Source of the DNA: Verrucomicrobiia bacterium
Lineage (GTDB): Bacteria > Verrucomicrobiota > Verrucomicrobiia > Limisphaerales > Pedosphaeraceae
DNA: 64,000 bases
Reading direction: 5' to 3'
Assembly (NCBI GenBank): GCA_036268055.1
Contig: DATAUW010000034.1
Location: 80,784-144,783 of the forward strand
The translations under genes and the position numbers were made by a program. Of the stretch, positions 16,648 through 25,839 are shown in pieces; position 1 is the stretch's first letter, and the number at the start of each line of letters is the position of its first letter. Under the pieces are notes generated by a model that worked only from the letters and a program-made list of their open reading frames with translations, had not been told where the DNA came from and did not search any database.

Positions 16648-18171
16648 TCAATAAACCTTGCGCAGATTGGACGGGAGAATATTGAGTTCGCTGCGATACT
16701 TTGCAACCGTGCGGCGGGCGATAACGATGCCCTTCTCCTGAAGCATCTTGACGATTTCCTGGTCGGACAATGGCTTTGTCGGGTCTTCCTTCTTGAACAT
16801 TTCGGAGATCATGTCTTTCACGCTGGTGTTCGACATGCCCTCACCGGTGGCAGTCTGGATGCCCGCGGTGAAGAAATATTTCATCTCGAAAATGCCCTGC
16901 GGCGTCTGCATGTATTTGCCGGAGACCGCGCGGCTGACAGTGGTTTCGTGGACGCCTACGACTTCAGCCACTTGCACCATCGTCAACGGCTTGAGGTGCG
17001 CCACGCCATTTTCCATGAACTCGCGCTGGCGTTTGACGATCTCAATACCGATGTTGAGGATGGTCTGCTGCCGTTGATGCAAACTCTTGATCAAAAATTT
17101 TCCGGCGCGAATTTTTTCGCGGATGTAATTCAGCACTTCGGCGGAATTGCCCGACTTCGCCATCATGTCCTTGTAGGTATTGCTGATGCGAAGATGCGGA
17201 ATTTGTTCGTTGTTGGTTGTGACGAGAAATTCGTCGCCGGACTTGACCACGAAAACTTCCGGCAAAATGTATTGGTTATTGTCGCTGAGGAACGCACGTC
17301 CCGGACGCGGTTCGAGGCGTGCGATGCGGCCGATGGACTCCTGCACGTCCTCGACATCCATGCCGAGCCCGCGCGCGATTTCCGGGATGCGGCGTTTGCC
17401 GAGCGCATCCATGTAATCCTTGATGATGCGATATTCGATCGAGTCTTCCTGGCTGGAGCGTTCGAGCTGGCGCATCAAACATTCCTGCAAATCGCGCGCG
17501 CCGACGCCGGGGGGATCGAAAGTCTGGATGATGCGCAACACCGCTTCGATATCTGCGATGGGAATGTTCGTGGAAAAAGAAAGTTCGTCGAGGGTCGTCT
17601 TGAGATAGCCGTGGTCGTCAATATTGCCGATGAGCAATTCCGCGATGGGCCGCTGCTCGTCGGTCAACTGAGAATCGCGCACCTGCTCCAGCAAAACTTC
17701 CTGAAGCGACGTCGCGGCAACGATGGAATCGAACATGAACTGTCGTTTTTCCTCGTCCTCGGCGGACGCCTTCATGGGGCTGTTCGATGCGGTGTAATTG
17801 TCGCGAAAATCCTGGTCAATTTGCGTCAGCTTTTCAAATTCAGCGAGAAATTCCTCGGCGGTTTCGCCTTTATCTTTGCTGCCTTCGGCTTCGGCGCCGT
17901 CGCTAACTCCATCCGCCTCGTAGGTGACATCCGAGGGTGGTTCAGCCGGATCAGAAGATTCAGGAACGTCGCCATCCTCAGACTTCTTGTCGGCTTGATC
18001 AGTATCCAAGCTGGGCGCTTCTTCGAGAACCGGGTTCTGGGACATCTCCTGTTCGACCAGCGCCTTTAGCTCAAGGGTCGGCGCCTGCAGCAACGCAAGG
18101 GACTGCTGCATCTGCGGCGACAGCACCAGGGACTGAGTCATCCGCTGGGCCAAATGTAAACCTTGTGCCAT
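16648..18171 (-). CDS. rpoN: RNA polymerase sigma-54 factor
   Basis: 507 residues. Region I is the glutamine-rich activator-response segment (RMTQSLVLSPQMQQSLALLQ, about 9-28). An acidic region II follows (about 55-115, rich in Asp, Glu and Ser). The core-binding region and DNA-binding domain come next, ending in the RpoN box ARRTVAKYR at 485-493. It directs polymerase to -24/-12 promoters and needs an AAA+ activator; no such activator is present in this window. gltBD lies on the same segment, but I did not see a convincing GG-N10-GC promoter before gltB. Confidence 0.97.
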   Translation of the reverse strand: MAQGLHLAQRMTQSLVLSPQMQQSLALLQAPTLELKALVEQEMSQNPVLEEAPSLDTDQADKKSEDGDVPESSDPAEPPSDVTYEADGVSDGAEAEGSKDKGETAEEFLAEFEKLTQIDQDFRDNYTASNSPMKASAEDEEKRQFMFDSIVAATSLQEVLLEQVRDSQLTDEQRPIAELLIGNIDDHGYLKTTLDELSFSTNIPIADIEAVLRIIQTFDPPGVGARDLQECLMRQLERSSQEDSIEYRIIKDYMDALGKRRIPEIARGLGMDVEDVQESIGRIARLEPRPGRAFLSDNNQYILPEVFVVKSGDEFLVTTNNEQIPHLRISNTYKDMMAKSGNSAEVLNYIREKIRAGKFLIKSLHQRQQTILNIGIEIVKRQREFMENGVAHLKPLTMVQVAEVVGVHETTVSRAVSGKYMQTPQGIFEMKYFFTAGIQTATGEGMSNTSVKDMISEMFKKEDPTKPLSDQEIVKMLQEKGIVIARRTVAKYRSELNILPSNLRKVY

Positions 18172-18373
18172 GTCTCGTTATCTTAGTTTGAATCTGTAAA
18201 TTCTCAAGCAAGAAGTGGTCTGCTTATTGCTTTAGCTATTCTAATGCCTTTGCGAAAATCCCAACCGCGTGCCTGGACGAGCCACGAATTACTCCTTCAT
18301 CGGCAGATGCCGGAGCTTCCTTAACCCTTTTGGCCAAAAATTAATTGCCGTGGCGCGCGCGCATCAGTAGCGT

Positions 18374-19198
18374 GTGAGAGTGTCCGTCCAGTTCACCATT
18401 CTCGGCAGCGGTTCCAACGGGAATTGCGCCTATCTCGAAACCGGCGAAACCCGCATCCTGATTGATGCCGGGTTCAGCGCGCGCCAAACCCGCCAGCGCC
18501 TTGCCGCCATCGGCCGTGCGCCCGAGGGTTTGTCCGGCATTCTCATCACGCACGAGCATTCCGATCATATTTCCGGTTTGGTCGGCCTGGCGCAGAAATT
18601 AAATATCCCGATTTTTTGCAATCGTCTCACGCGAGAGGCGATCGAGTTCCAATTACAAACCACTTTCGATTGCCGGATTTTTTCCACGGGCGCGACGTTT
18701 GATGTCGGCGACATCACGATTGACACTTTTAGCATTCCCCATGATGCCTCCGACCCCGTGGGTTTTTTATTGCGCACGCCTTCGGGGAATATCGGCTTTC
18801 TCACTGATCTTGGCCACGCTACACGTCTCGTGCTCGAACGTATTCGCACCGCCAATGTCCTAGTGCTCGAAACGAATCATGACCTGAAAATGTTGCAGGA
18901 TTCAGGCCGTCCGTGGAGTCTCAAGCAACGCATCGCCGGCCGCCACGGTCATCTTTCAAACACCGAGGCTGCCGATGCCGCCGAAGCCGTGATGTCCGCG
19001 GATTTGAAGCATCTTTACCTCGGCCATTTGAGCCGGGAATGCAACCATCCCGGCCTCGCGGAAAGTGTGATGGTCGAGCGGATGCACAAAATCGGCGCGC
19101 ATCATGTCAAAGTGGAATTAACCAGCCAAGCTACGCCCTGCTCCACGCTCAGTCTCGCCGCGCGCGCGATGAATTATTTGCAGGAATCGTTTTTTTAA
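18374..19198 (+). CDS. MBL-fold metallo-hydrolase, YycJ/WalJ-like
   Basis: 274 residues from a GTG start at 18374. The opening FTILGSGSNGNCAYLETGE is the YycJ/WalJ signature. The metal-binding LITHEHSDHISG supplies H60, H62, D64 and H65. Later GHLSNTEAADAAEA and LYLGHLSRECN carry further metal ligands. The fold is shared with exonucleases and RNases Z and J; WalJ is linked to the coordination of cell division with replication in Firmicutes, but that role is not established here. The 202-base gap to rpoN is a divergent promoter region with no recognisable elements. Convergent with the glycosyltransferase gene, 23 bases apart. Confidence 0.88.
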   Translation: MRVSVQFTILGSGSNGNCAYLETGETRILIDAGFSARQTRQRLAAIGRAPEGLSGILITHEHSDHISGLVGLAQKLNIPIFCNRLTREAIEFQLQTTFDCRIFSTGATFDVGDITIDTFSIPHDASDPVGFLLRTPSGNIGFLTDLGHATRLVLERIRTANVLVLETNHDLKMLQDSGRPWSLKQRIAGRHGHLSNTEAADAAEAVMSADLKHLYLGHLSRECNHPGLAESVMVERMHKIGAHHVKVELTSQATPCSTLSLAARAMNYLQESFF

Positions 19199-19221
19199 TC
19201 GCCGGCGAAGTTCAAAATCGG

Positions 19222-20238
19222 CTAGAGCGATATTCGTTCGATCGTCACGGGTATCTTCTCGCGTTCCGCCGGTTTTAACGGAGTAAACAAGCCCCGCCAG
19301 AATCCCACGCCATATAATAAATGCGTGAGGAACATGAGCGGTATTGCCAAAACACTTTCGAGCAAACCACCCTGCCCGGCCAGCACTGCCGCTTGTCCCA
19401 ATAACGCAAAGCCGTAAAAAAAAAGTGGAATCAACAGCCACGGCAACATTGTAGTGTGCCCCGACACGAACAATATCATCAATGCCAGCAGATAGACGCA
19501 GAACAATGGTGGCACGAAATTGGGAGCGGACCCGAGGGTGGGTTGCAGGCGAAATTGTTCCGCGCGACCGCGACCGTAGTTGCGCAGCATCTTAGCGAAT
19601 GCGCCCAGATTATTTCGCGGCCGCCGATGCACGATGAACTCGGGGTCGTACAACAACTTGCCGCCGCGCTTTTGCAATTCGTCCATGAGCGCATTTTCTT
19701 CGTTAGGATAAAGCGCCTCGTTGAACCCGCCCGCTTCGAGCAACGCGTCACGCCGCGTCATGAGATTGCATAGAATTAATTCCTTCTCGCTGGATTCGCG
19801 CACCGCGCCGACCGGCGTGTAACGTGCCCGACTCGGACCAAATGCCAGCCAGCTTGCATGCACCAGCGCAAATACCTGTTCGAGCAAGGGCGCATCGCCC
19901 GGGCAAATATTTGGCCCGCCGAGCATTTTGACTTTGGGATCGGCGAACGCTTGAACGGCACGCCGCAAGTTTTCCGGCGGAGGCATCGAATCGTCATCCA
20001 AAAAATAAATCAGTTCGCCGCGCGCTTCCCGCGACGCCGTGTTGCGCTGCACGGATGGCTGTTTTCCGCGCGCGACGATGATTTCCAATTTCTCGCGCGG
20101 ATAATCCAGCGACCGGCTCGCGGTGACCGCCTTGATGTCCGCCTGCCCCGGTCGGGCGGCGATCAACACGGTCACGCTTGGCAGTGGTTCATTCACGCCG
20201 CCTAAGCTAAAGTTCGGACATCCAAGTTCAAAGTTCAA
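19222..20238 (-). CDS. Glycosyltransferase family 2, membrane-anchored
   Basis: 338 residues. The GT-A domain starts VTVLIAARPGQADI and has ELIYFLDDDSMPPPENL with the metal-binding DDD at 81-83. NEENALMDELQKRGG provides the acceptor-side acidic motif. Three hydrophobic segments follow (about 240-310), as in processive or membrane-bound family 2 enzymes. It probably adds sugars in exopolysaccharide or lipid-linked glycan synthesis at the inner membrane. The Wzz-like gene is divergent from it across a 149-base gap, which supports a surface-polysaccharide role. Confidence 0.88.
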   Translation of the reverse strand: MNFELGCPNFSLGGVNEPLPSVTVLIAARPGQADIKAVTASRSLDYPREKLEIIVARGKQPSVQRNTASREARGELIYFLDDDSMPPPENLRRAVQAFADPKVKMLGGPNICPGDAPLLEQVFALVHASWLAFGPSRARYTPVGAVRESSEKELILCNLMTRRDALLEAGGFNEALYPNEENALMDELQKRGGKLLYDPEFIVHRRPRNNLGAFAKMLRNYGRGRAEQFRLQPTLGSAPNFVPPLFCVYLLALMILFVSGHTTMLPWLLIPLFFYGFALLGQAAVLAGQGGLLESVLAIPLMFLTHLLYGVGFWRGLFTPLKPAEREKIPVTIERISL

Positions 20239-20284
20239 AGTTGAGGGCGAGTGCAGGGTTTTATTCCGGCGGTTTGTAAAACCC
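20221..20284. repeat. Heptamer repeat and inverted repeat in the divergent glycan promoter region
   Basis: AAGTTCA-AAGTTCA-AAGTTGA is a three-unit heptamer tandem at about 20224-20244, overlapping the 5' end of the glycosyltransferase frame. Next to it GGGTTTTA (20256-20263) pairs with TAAAACCC (20277-20284) across 13 bases. No T-run follows on either strand, so a terminator is unlikely. A regulatory role for the divergent pair is an inference. Confidence 0.45.
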
Positions 20285-20387
20285 GCTGTTCTTGCGTGAA
20301 CGAAAGCGGTTGCGCCCTGTCGAACTATCGTTCACCGGTCTATGATTGCCATAGGTGCAGGACGGGCGCACACTCGGATTTCAATCA

Positions 20388-21674
20388 ATGAGCACCTCAG
20401 CCGAAAAGATAAAAATGCTCGCGATGCCGTTGACCACGGTGGGGATGTTCATCGCCATTGCGGGGCTGGCTTATCTTTTTTTGATGCCGAAAAGTTATCG
20501 CGCCGAAGCGATGATCAAGATCATTGATTGGGTTCACGCCAGCGATTTGAATCATCCGTCCGACCTTCAACTGATTTCCAACCAATGCGATTGGATGCGC
20601 TCGGAAACTTTTCTCGATCAAGTAATAAAAAATCTCGGCCTCGCCGGGCAATGGTCGCAGCGTTATCACACCGCCGATGACACTTCCGCAAATCGCGCCC
20701 GCCTTTTATCCAAGGTCTCGATTTTTCCCGTGCCCGACTCCACGCTCGTCAAAATCCGCGTCATCAGCGACGACCGCGAGGAAACCGCGCGCATTGCCAA
20801 TGAATTCGCGCGCATTTATACCAATCGCATCAGTCTTCAGCGCGAGGCCTTGATCAATGACAAACTTGGCGGCCTCAAGCAGCAGTGGACGAGTGAGTCC
20901 GAAAAAATCCAGACGGCGCAGGTAGCTCTCGACCATTTGTATTTCGACATTTCAAAAACGCGCCTGACCAACAAAACACAATTTTACGATGGCGATACTT
21001 ACGATGAAATGAAGAGCAAGAAGATCCAGATGGAAGGCGAATATATAGAGCGTAAAAACGAATACGAACGCCTGAGCAAGCTGCCCACGAACCAACTGGC
21101 GCAAGTCCTGTCGTCCATGGACACGAATTCGCCGCTCAACACGCCGATGCTTGAGCTTGCCAATGCCCGGAACCAATCGCTAAAGGCGAACCTCGACCAA
21201 GGCCCGGATTCTCGCGAAGTGAAAAATGCCGCTTTGCTCATCGGGAATTTGAACCGAAAGATTGATGAAATGGCTTCGTCCGTCATGACGGTAAAACAAA
21301 CGGAATTGCGCGGGCTCAGTTCGGCCATTGAGGAGTTGAAACAAAAAATCCAGAACGGCAGCACCAATGTCGCGAGCGTCAAACTGGATAATGCGAATTA
21401 TCAAGCTGCCTTGAGCAACTTGAACCAGCTTGAGGAGGATCGCAATAATTTGGAAACAAAAATGCGCGAAGTGGAAAGCGCCGAGGCCACCCGGCCGACG
21501 GGCATTACTGCGGAACTAATCGAACGCGCCGAAGTGCCCGTGAAACCTTTCGCTCCTGATAGCTTTGCCGCCGCGATCATCATCGGAACGGGCGCAATTG
21601 CGACTGTCCTGGGTTTGCTTCTGTGGATAATTGGTGTCCAGTCGGCGGCCCTTGCCAAAGAACCGACACGCTGA
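20388..21674 (+). CDS. Wzz-like polysaccharide chain-length/export protein
   Basis: 428 residues from ATG 20388; another ATG at 20355 is possible but adds no recognisable sequence. An N-terminal membrane helix (TVGMFIAIAGLAYLFLMP) leads into a periplasmic domain. It has the Wzz start SYRAEAMIKI and long heptad-rich coiled coils (about 165-370). A second membrane helix near the C-terminus (about 393-418) closes the typical two-helix topology. No C-terminal tyrosine kinase domain is attached. Such proteins set glycan chain length or form the co-polymerase of the export complex. The divergent glycosyltransferase is the only other glycan gene nearby. Confidence 0.8.
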   Translation: MSTSAEKIKMLAMPLTTVGMFIAIAGLAYLFLMPKSYRAEAMIKIIDWVHASDLNHPSDLQLISNQCDWMRSETFLDQVIKNLGLAGQWSQRYHTADDTSANRARLLSKVSIFPVPDSTLVKIRVISDDREETARIANEFARIYTNRISLQREALINDKLGGLKQQWTSESEKIQTAQVALDHLYFDISKTRLTNKTQFYDGDTYDEMKSKKIQMEGEYIERKNEYERLSKLPTNQLAQVLSSMDTNSPLNTPMLELANARNQSLKANLDQGPDSREVKNAALLIGNLNRKIDEMASSVMTVKQTELRGLSSAIEELKQKIQNGSTNVASVKLDNANYQAALSNLNQLEEDRNNLETKMREVESAEATRPTGITAELIERAEVPVKPFAPDSFAAAIIIGTGAIATVLGLLLWIIGVQSAALAKEPTR

Positions 21675-21679
21675 CGCAA

Positions 21680-23080
21680 TCAGACGTTGGACAAGCGGCC
21701 CGTGGAATCGCCGAAGCGATCCAGACCGGTCGCGCCCATCCGGTCAGCCATACTCAGGAACAGATTGCTGGTGGGTTGGCCGCCATATTTCACATAACGG
21801 CCCGGAGTAAGTGAGCCGCCGCCGCCGCCCGCGAGGACGATCGGCAAATTCGTGTGCGTGTGCTGATTGCCGTCCGCATTGCCGCCGCCATAGACGATCA
21901 TGGAATTGTGCAGCAGCGATTTGCCGTCAATGTCCTTCGTGTCCTTCAATTTTTGAAGAAACTGTCCGAATTGTTTTGCGTACCACAAATCAATTTGCGC
22001 GACTTTCTTAATGCGGTCCGGTTTGTCCTGATGATGCGAAAGATCATGGTGCCCTTCCGAAATGCCGATCTCCGCGAATGAACGGTTGTCGCCGTCATGG
22101 GCAAGGCACATCGTGGCGACGCGCGTCGAGTCTGTCTGGAACGCCAGCACCAGCATGTCGAACATGATTTGCATGTACTCGCCGTAATCCGCCGGGATGC
22201 CCACGGGCGTTTCCACATTCGGATCCACCGTGACACCAAATTGCTCGGCTCTTTGGATGCGGGTTTCGACCGACCGGACGCCAGTAAGATATTGATCGAG
22301 CTTTTCCTTGTCGCGCGCGTCGAGTTGCTTTTGCATGCGGCGCGCGTCATCGAGCACGAAGTCCAGCACGGAGCGCTGCTCAGCCTGCCGGCGGCGGATG
22401 TTTTCCAGGCGTTCGCCCGGTACGCCCGCGCCGAAGAGCCGTTCAAAAAGCAAACGCGGATTAGTCTCGGGCGTCATCGGCGTGGTCGGCGAACTCCACG
22501 AGATGTTGTATTGATACGCGCAGGAATAACTCGAATCGCACGCTGCGGATTTTCTCACGCTATCACAGGTCAATTCCAGCGAAGGAAACCGCGTAAGATG
22601 CCCGATCTGGTTAGCAATCGCCTGGTCAATCGAAATGCCCGCGTGAATATCCGTCGCGCTTTTCTTGATGCGCACACTGGTCAGGAACACACCGCTGCCG
22701 CGCGCGTGATCGCCCGCGCCGTCGGCTCCACCGATGGCATTGCGTTGATCCAAGCCACCCATCACCTGAACTAAATCTTTGGTTCCCGCCAGGGGCTTGA
22801 GAGTGTCGCTCAGTTCAAAACCCTTGCCCTCATTCGAAGGCCAAAAGGCGGATGGAATCGCGCCATTCGGAAAATAAAGAAAGGCCGACCGCACCGGCGC
22901 GCCACCGGAGCTAAACCCGGGTTTTCCCACCGCGGACGCCGCCAAAAGTTTCAGCGGCGTCACCGACGCAAATGTGGGCAAGGCAAGGCACGCACCCAGG
23001 CCGCGCAAAAACCGGCGGCGAGTCAAACCGGCAAACCTCTGCCTGTCAACCGTTTGCAATGAAGAAGCATTTCGTTTCAT
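21680..23080 (-). CDS. DUF1552 domain protein with Tat-type signal
   Basis: 466 residues. The N-terminus has LTRRRFLRGLGACLALPTFA with an arginine pair at 21-22, the pattern of a twin-arginine export signal. The rest matches the DUF1552 family of planctomycetes and verrucomicrobia, for example FLYFPNGAIPSAFWP and the late GGNADGNQHTHTNLPIVLAG. The biochemical role is unknown. The gene follows the DUF1592-group cytochrome after 15 bases on the same strand, and the two families are regularly paired, so they form an operon and likely one extracytoplasmic system. Convergent with the Wzz-like gene, 5 bases apart. Confidence 0.9.
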   Translation of the reverse strand: MKRNASSLQTVDRQRFAGLTRRRFLRGLGACLALPTFASVTPLKLLAASAVGKPGFSSGGAPVRSAFLYFPNGAIPSAFWPSNEGKGFELSDTLKPLAGTKDLVQVMGGLDQRNAIGGADGAGDHARGSGVFLTSVRIKKSATDIHAGISIDQAIANQIGHLTRFPSLELTCDSVRKSAACDSSYSCAYQYNISWSSPTTPMTPETNPRLLFERLFGAGVPGERLENIRRRQAEQRSVLDFVLDDARRMQKQLDARDKEKLDQYLTGVRSVETRIQRAEQFGVTVDPNVETPVGIPADYGEYMQIMFDMLVLAFQTDSTRVATMCLAHDGDNRSFAEIGISEGHHDLSHHQDKPDRIKKVAQIDLWYAKQFGQFLQKLKDTKDIDGKSLLHNSMIVYGGGNADGNQHTHTNLPIVLAGGGGGSLTPGRYVKYGGQPTSNLFLSMADRMGATGLDRFGDSTGRLSNV

Positions 23081-23095
23081 AGCTTTGGGGTCGTT

Positions 23096-25633
23096 TTATT
23101 CACCTGCATCATGCCCAATCGAAGCCGATTGGGCAAGCGTATCCGTAATTCGACGTTCCTGGAAGGGCGCAGATTCAATCACTCCGTATAAAAGCGCCGA
23201 AAACTTTCCGTCGTTCTGTTGCAGCCGCTCCACGATTTTATCCACTGTGTCCACGTCGTAATAATACAAGCCGCGTCCCAGCGCGTAGGTCAGCATCTTC
23301 TCGGTGAACGTCCGGTAAAAATCGGTTTGATGCTTCGTGGCCAAAATATGTTTCAATTCGCCCAGGTTTTTGAACGATTCGCCGGTGATCAACTGGCCCG
23401 AGGGATCAATCTCCTGCCCATGCTCGGTCGTGCGATACATGCCCATCGCGTTAAAATTTTCGAACGCCAAGCCGATCGGATCCATGCGATTATGACACGA
23501 ACTGCACAGCGGTTTTTCGCGATGGATTTCCAACACCTGCCGCAGCGTTGGCTCATGATCCGCCATTCGCTTCTCGGAGATTTCCAGCGGCGGAATATTT
23601 GGCGGCGGCGGCGGCGTGGGATTGCCGAGGATGTTGTCGAGGATGAACAAGCCGCGCTTGACCGGCGAAGTGCGCGTCGGATTTGAAGTGACCACGAGGA
23701 CATTGCCCATCGTCAGGACGCCGCCGCGCGGACAATCGGCGGGAAGCGTCACTTTGCGAAACTCGCTGCCGGTGACATTCAAATTGGTCAACCCGTAATG
23801 TTTCGCCAGGCGCTCATTAAGAAACGTGTAATCGCTGTCCACCAATTCCGTGATGTTGCGATCCTGCTGCACGATGTTGGCGAAATATAATTCCGTCTCG
23901 CGCTTCATCGCTTTGCGCAATTCATCGTTCATCTCGATGCGTGCCGGTTTGAAAATCTTCTGTGCCTTTTCGCGTAACGCCTGCCATTCCTTCTTCTCGT
24001 CCGGCGTGCGCTCTTCCGGCGGCTTATTGGACAATTCACGAAAACGCGCGCGTTGTTTATCCAGATCGGGATCAGGCCTTTCATCGCGTGACAAAATGGA
24101 CCGCGCATCAATCGCCACCGTATCAATGTCACGCGCCTGCAGCCATTGGCCGGTGAAATTCACCGCCAACGCATTCGCACGCGGATCGGCCAGCATGCGC
24201 TTTACCTGGGCGTCGAGGTTCGTGCGCAACGTCTTCGACGCTGCCAAACGGAACAACTCATCATCCGGCATCGAGGACCAAAGAAAATACGACAACCGCG
24301 AGGCCAAAGAATATTCATCAATCAATGCCGCACGCCCGATGCGCTGGGTTTCCATGCCTTCTTCGCGGAACAAAAATTGCGGCGAAGCCAGCACTGCTTC
24401 CATGGCCCCGGATACGCCGGACTCGAAGGTTTTTTTGGGCTGGTCATAAATCTTCTCCGCCAGCGTCACCAGCCGCCGCAAGGTTTCGTCATCCACGGGG
24501 CGCCGAAACGCCTTGGTCGCGAAAGCCCCCAGCAATTCCTTCGCATAAGCCCGCCGCGCGCCTGCCCCGCTGGGCACAGCCTTGGGGAAATAACGCGAAT
24601 AATTTTTTGGCGCGACCCAATATTTTTCATCCGTCGGCCCGCGCACGGTGACGGAATCAATCCGTATTATCAGTGCCCGAACCTGCTTCTCCTGCGGCGT
24701 CAACGGCTGCACTTCAAACACCATTTCGTGATCGCCCGCGGCCAGGTTCGCCGCCAATTCGTAGTGAAAGTTTTTTCCGGTGGCACGAACGTATTCCTTT
24801 TTCAGCATCTCCTTGCCGTCGAGGCGGAAAATCATCTGGCATTTATTATAATCAAATTCATTGTCCACATAACGCTCGTTTCCGCCGAGGTCCAAAATCA
24901 AATCGTATCGCCCGTCGTGCTCGATGTGATAGGTGTTCGTGACGGCGTCTTTTTCATAGTAGGACAATGACGTTGAGCCGTATTCCATCGAGTGATGTTC
25001 GCCCGGTTTCGGATGGCGAAAATTCCTTCCGCCGATCAAATTCTCGGGAATGATGTGCGAGGTCTGCGGGACGGTTTTGGCGATGATGGTTTTTGCCGCG
25101 TCCAGATATTTTTCCAACAGCATGGGTGAAAGCGTGAGCACATCGCCGATGTCATCGAATCCATAACCGGTATCGTCCGGGGGGAATTCTTCATCGGTAT
25201 TGTACTCCACTCCAAGCAGGTCACGTATCGTATTGCGATATTCCACGCGATTCAACCGGCGCACGGTTACCCGGCCCGGATCGGGATGTTGCGGATTGAT
25301 CCCAAACTCTTCGAATTTGATCCAGTCAACGATGCGCCCTTGTTCGTCGGCGGAAGGGCGCGATTTTTTTTTGGCGGGAGGCATCATGCCCGAACGCAGA
25401 TTCTTCAACACGGCGAACCACAAGGTGTGGTTGGTCATGATGGAATCGTCCGTTTTGAGTTGATCGAACGCGATGCCGCCCTTGTTCTCACCGTCTTCGT
25501 GGCAGTCGGCGCAATACTCGTCAAGGATCGGCCGTATCTTTGCATGAAAGTCCGCTACTGCGGGCGTTTCCGTTGCTTGCGCAACCGTCACGCCGCAAAA
25601 AAGCAGCACGAACAAGATATACTTCCAATGCAT
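23096..25633 (-). CDS. DUF1592/DUF1588/DUF1585 cytochrome of planctomycete type
   Basis: 845 residues with a signal peptide (MHWKYILFVLLFCGVTVAQA). A cytochrome-c-like domain follows at about 25-95, with heme motif CADCH at 41-45. DUF1587 is near 108-175 (VRRLNRVEYRNTIRDLLG). A carbohydrate-binding-like middle region follows, then DUF1595 (about 355-425), DUF1592 (about 430-560) and DUF1588 (from about 630, PRGGVLTMGNVLVVTSNP). A second CxxCH (CSSCHNRMDP, near 709) precedes DUF1585 at the end. It is probably a periplasmic or surface electron-transfer protein coupled to sugar or glycan oxidation; the substrate is unknown. It is first gene of the pair with DUF1552. Confidence 0.92.
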   Translation of the reverse strand: MHWKYILFVLLFCGVTVAQATETPAVADFHAKIRPILDEYCADCHEDGENKGGIAFDQLKTDDSIMTNHTLWFAVLKNLRSGMMPPAKKKSRPSADEQGRIVDWIKFEEFGINPQHPDPGRVTVRRLNRVEYRNTIRDLLGVEYNTDEEFPPDDTGYGFDDIGDVLTLSPMLLEKYLDAAKTIIAKTVPQTSHIIPENLIGGRNFRHPKPGEHHSMEYGSTSLSYYEKDAVTNTYHIEHDGRYDLILDLGGNERYVDNEFDYNKCQMIFRLDGKEMLKKEYVRATGKNFHYELAANLAAGDHEMVFEVQPLTPQEKQVRALIIRIDSVTVRGPTDEKYWVAPKNYSRYFPKAVPSGAGARRAYAKELLGAFATKAFRRPVDDETLRRLVTLAEKIYDQPKKTFESGVSGAMEAVLASPQFLFREEGMETQRIGRAALIDEYSLASRLSYFLWSSMPDDELFRLAASKTLRTNLDAQVKRMLADPRANALAVNFTGQWLQARDIDTVAIDARSILSRDERPDPDLDKQRARFRELSNKPPEERTPDEKKEWQALREKAQKIFKPARIEMNDELRKAMKRETELYFANIVQQDRNITELVDSDYTFLNERLAKHYGLTNLNVTGSEFRKVTLPADCPRGGVLTMGNVLVVTSNPTRTSPVKRGLFILDNILGNPTPPPPPNIPPLEISEKRMADHEPTLRQVLEIHREKPLCSSCHNRMDPIGLAFENFNAMGMYRTTEHGQEIDPSGQLITGESFKNLGELKHILATKHQTDFYRTFTEKMLTYALGRGLYYYDVDTVDKIVERLQQNDGKFSALLYGVIESAPFQERRITDTLAQSASIGHDAGE

Positions 25634-25839
25634 GACTCTTTCGACGCCTCAACCCGGACAATATTCTAAAAGTCCGGCTTTTTATAGCGACCAGGATGCC
25701 AAAATGGCCGCGCGCAGCGACACCTCATTTTGGGTTCCCCAGTTTCGGCTAAAATTGCGTCGAAAGCAAGGCACTATATAGGGGACAAGCTATTGTCCAC
25801 AACTCCCTCTTCCTAAGTCCTGTAACTCACCAAAGAAGG

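Noticed and set aside
25783..25801. GGACAA-GCTA-TTGTCC hairpin as a terminator of the sugar dehydrogenase gene
   Set aside because: No T-run follows on the minus strand, and the stem is only six bases.
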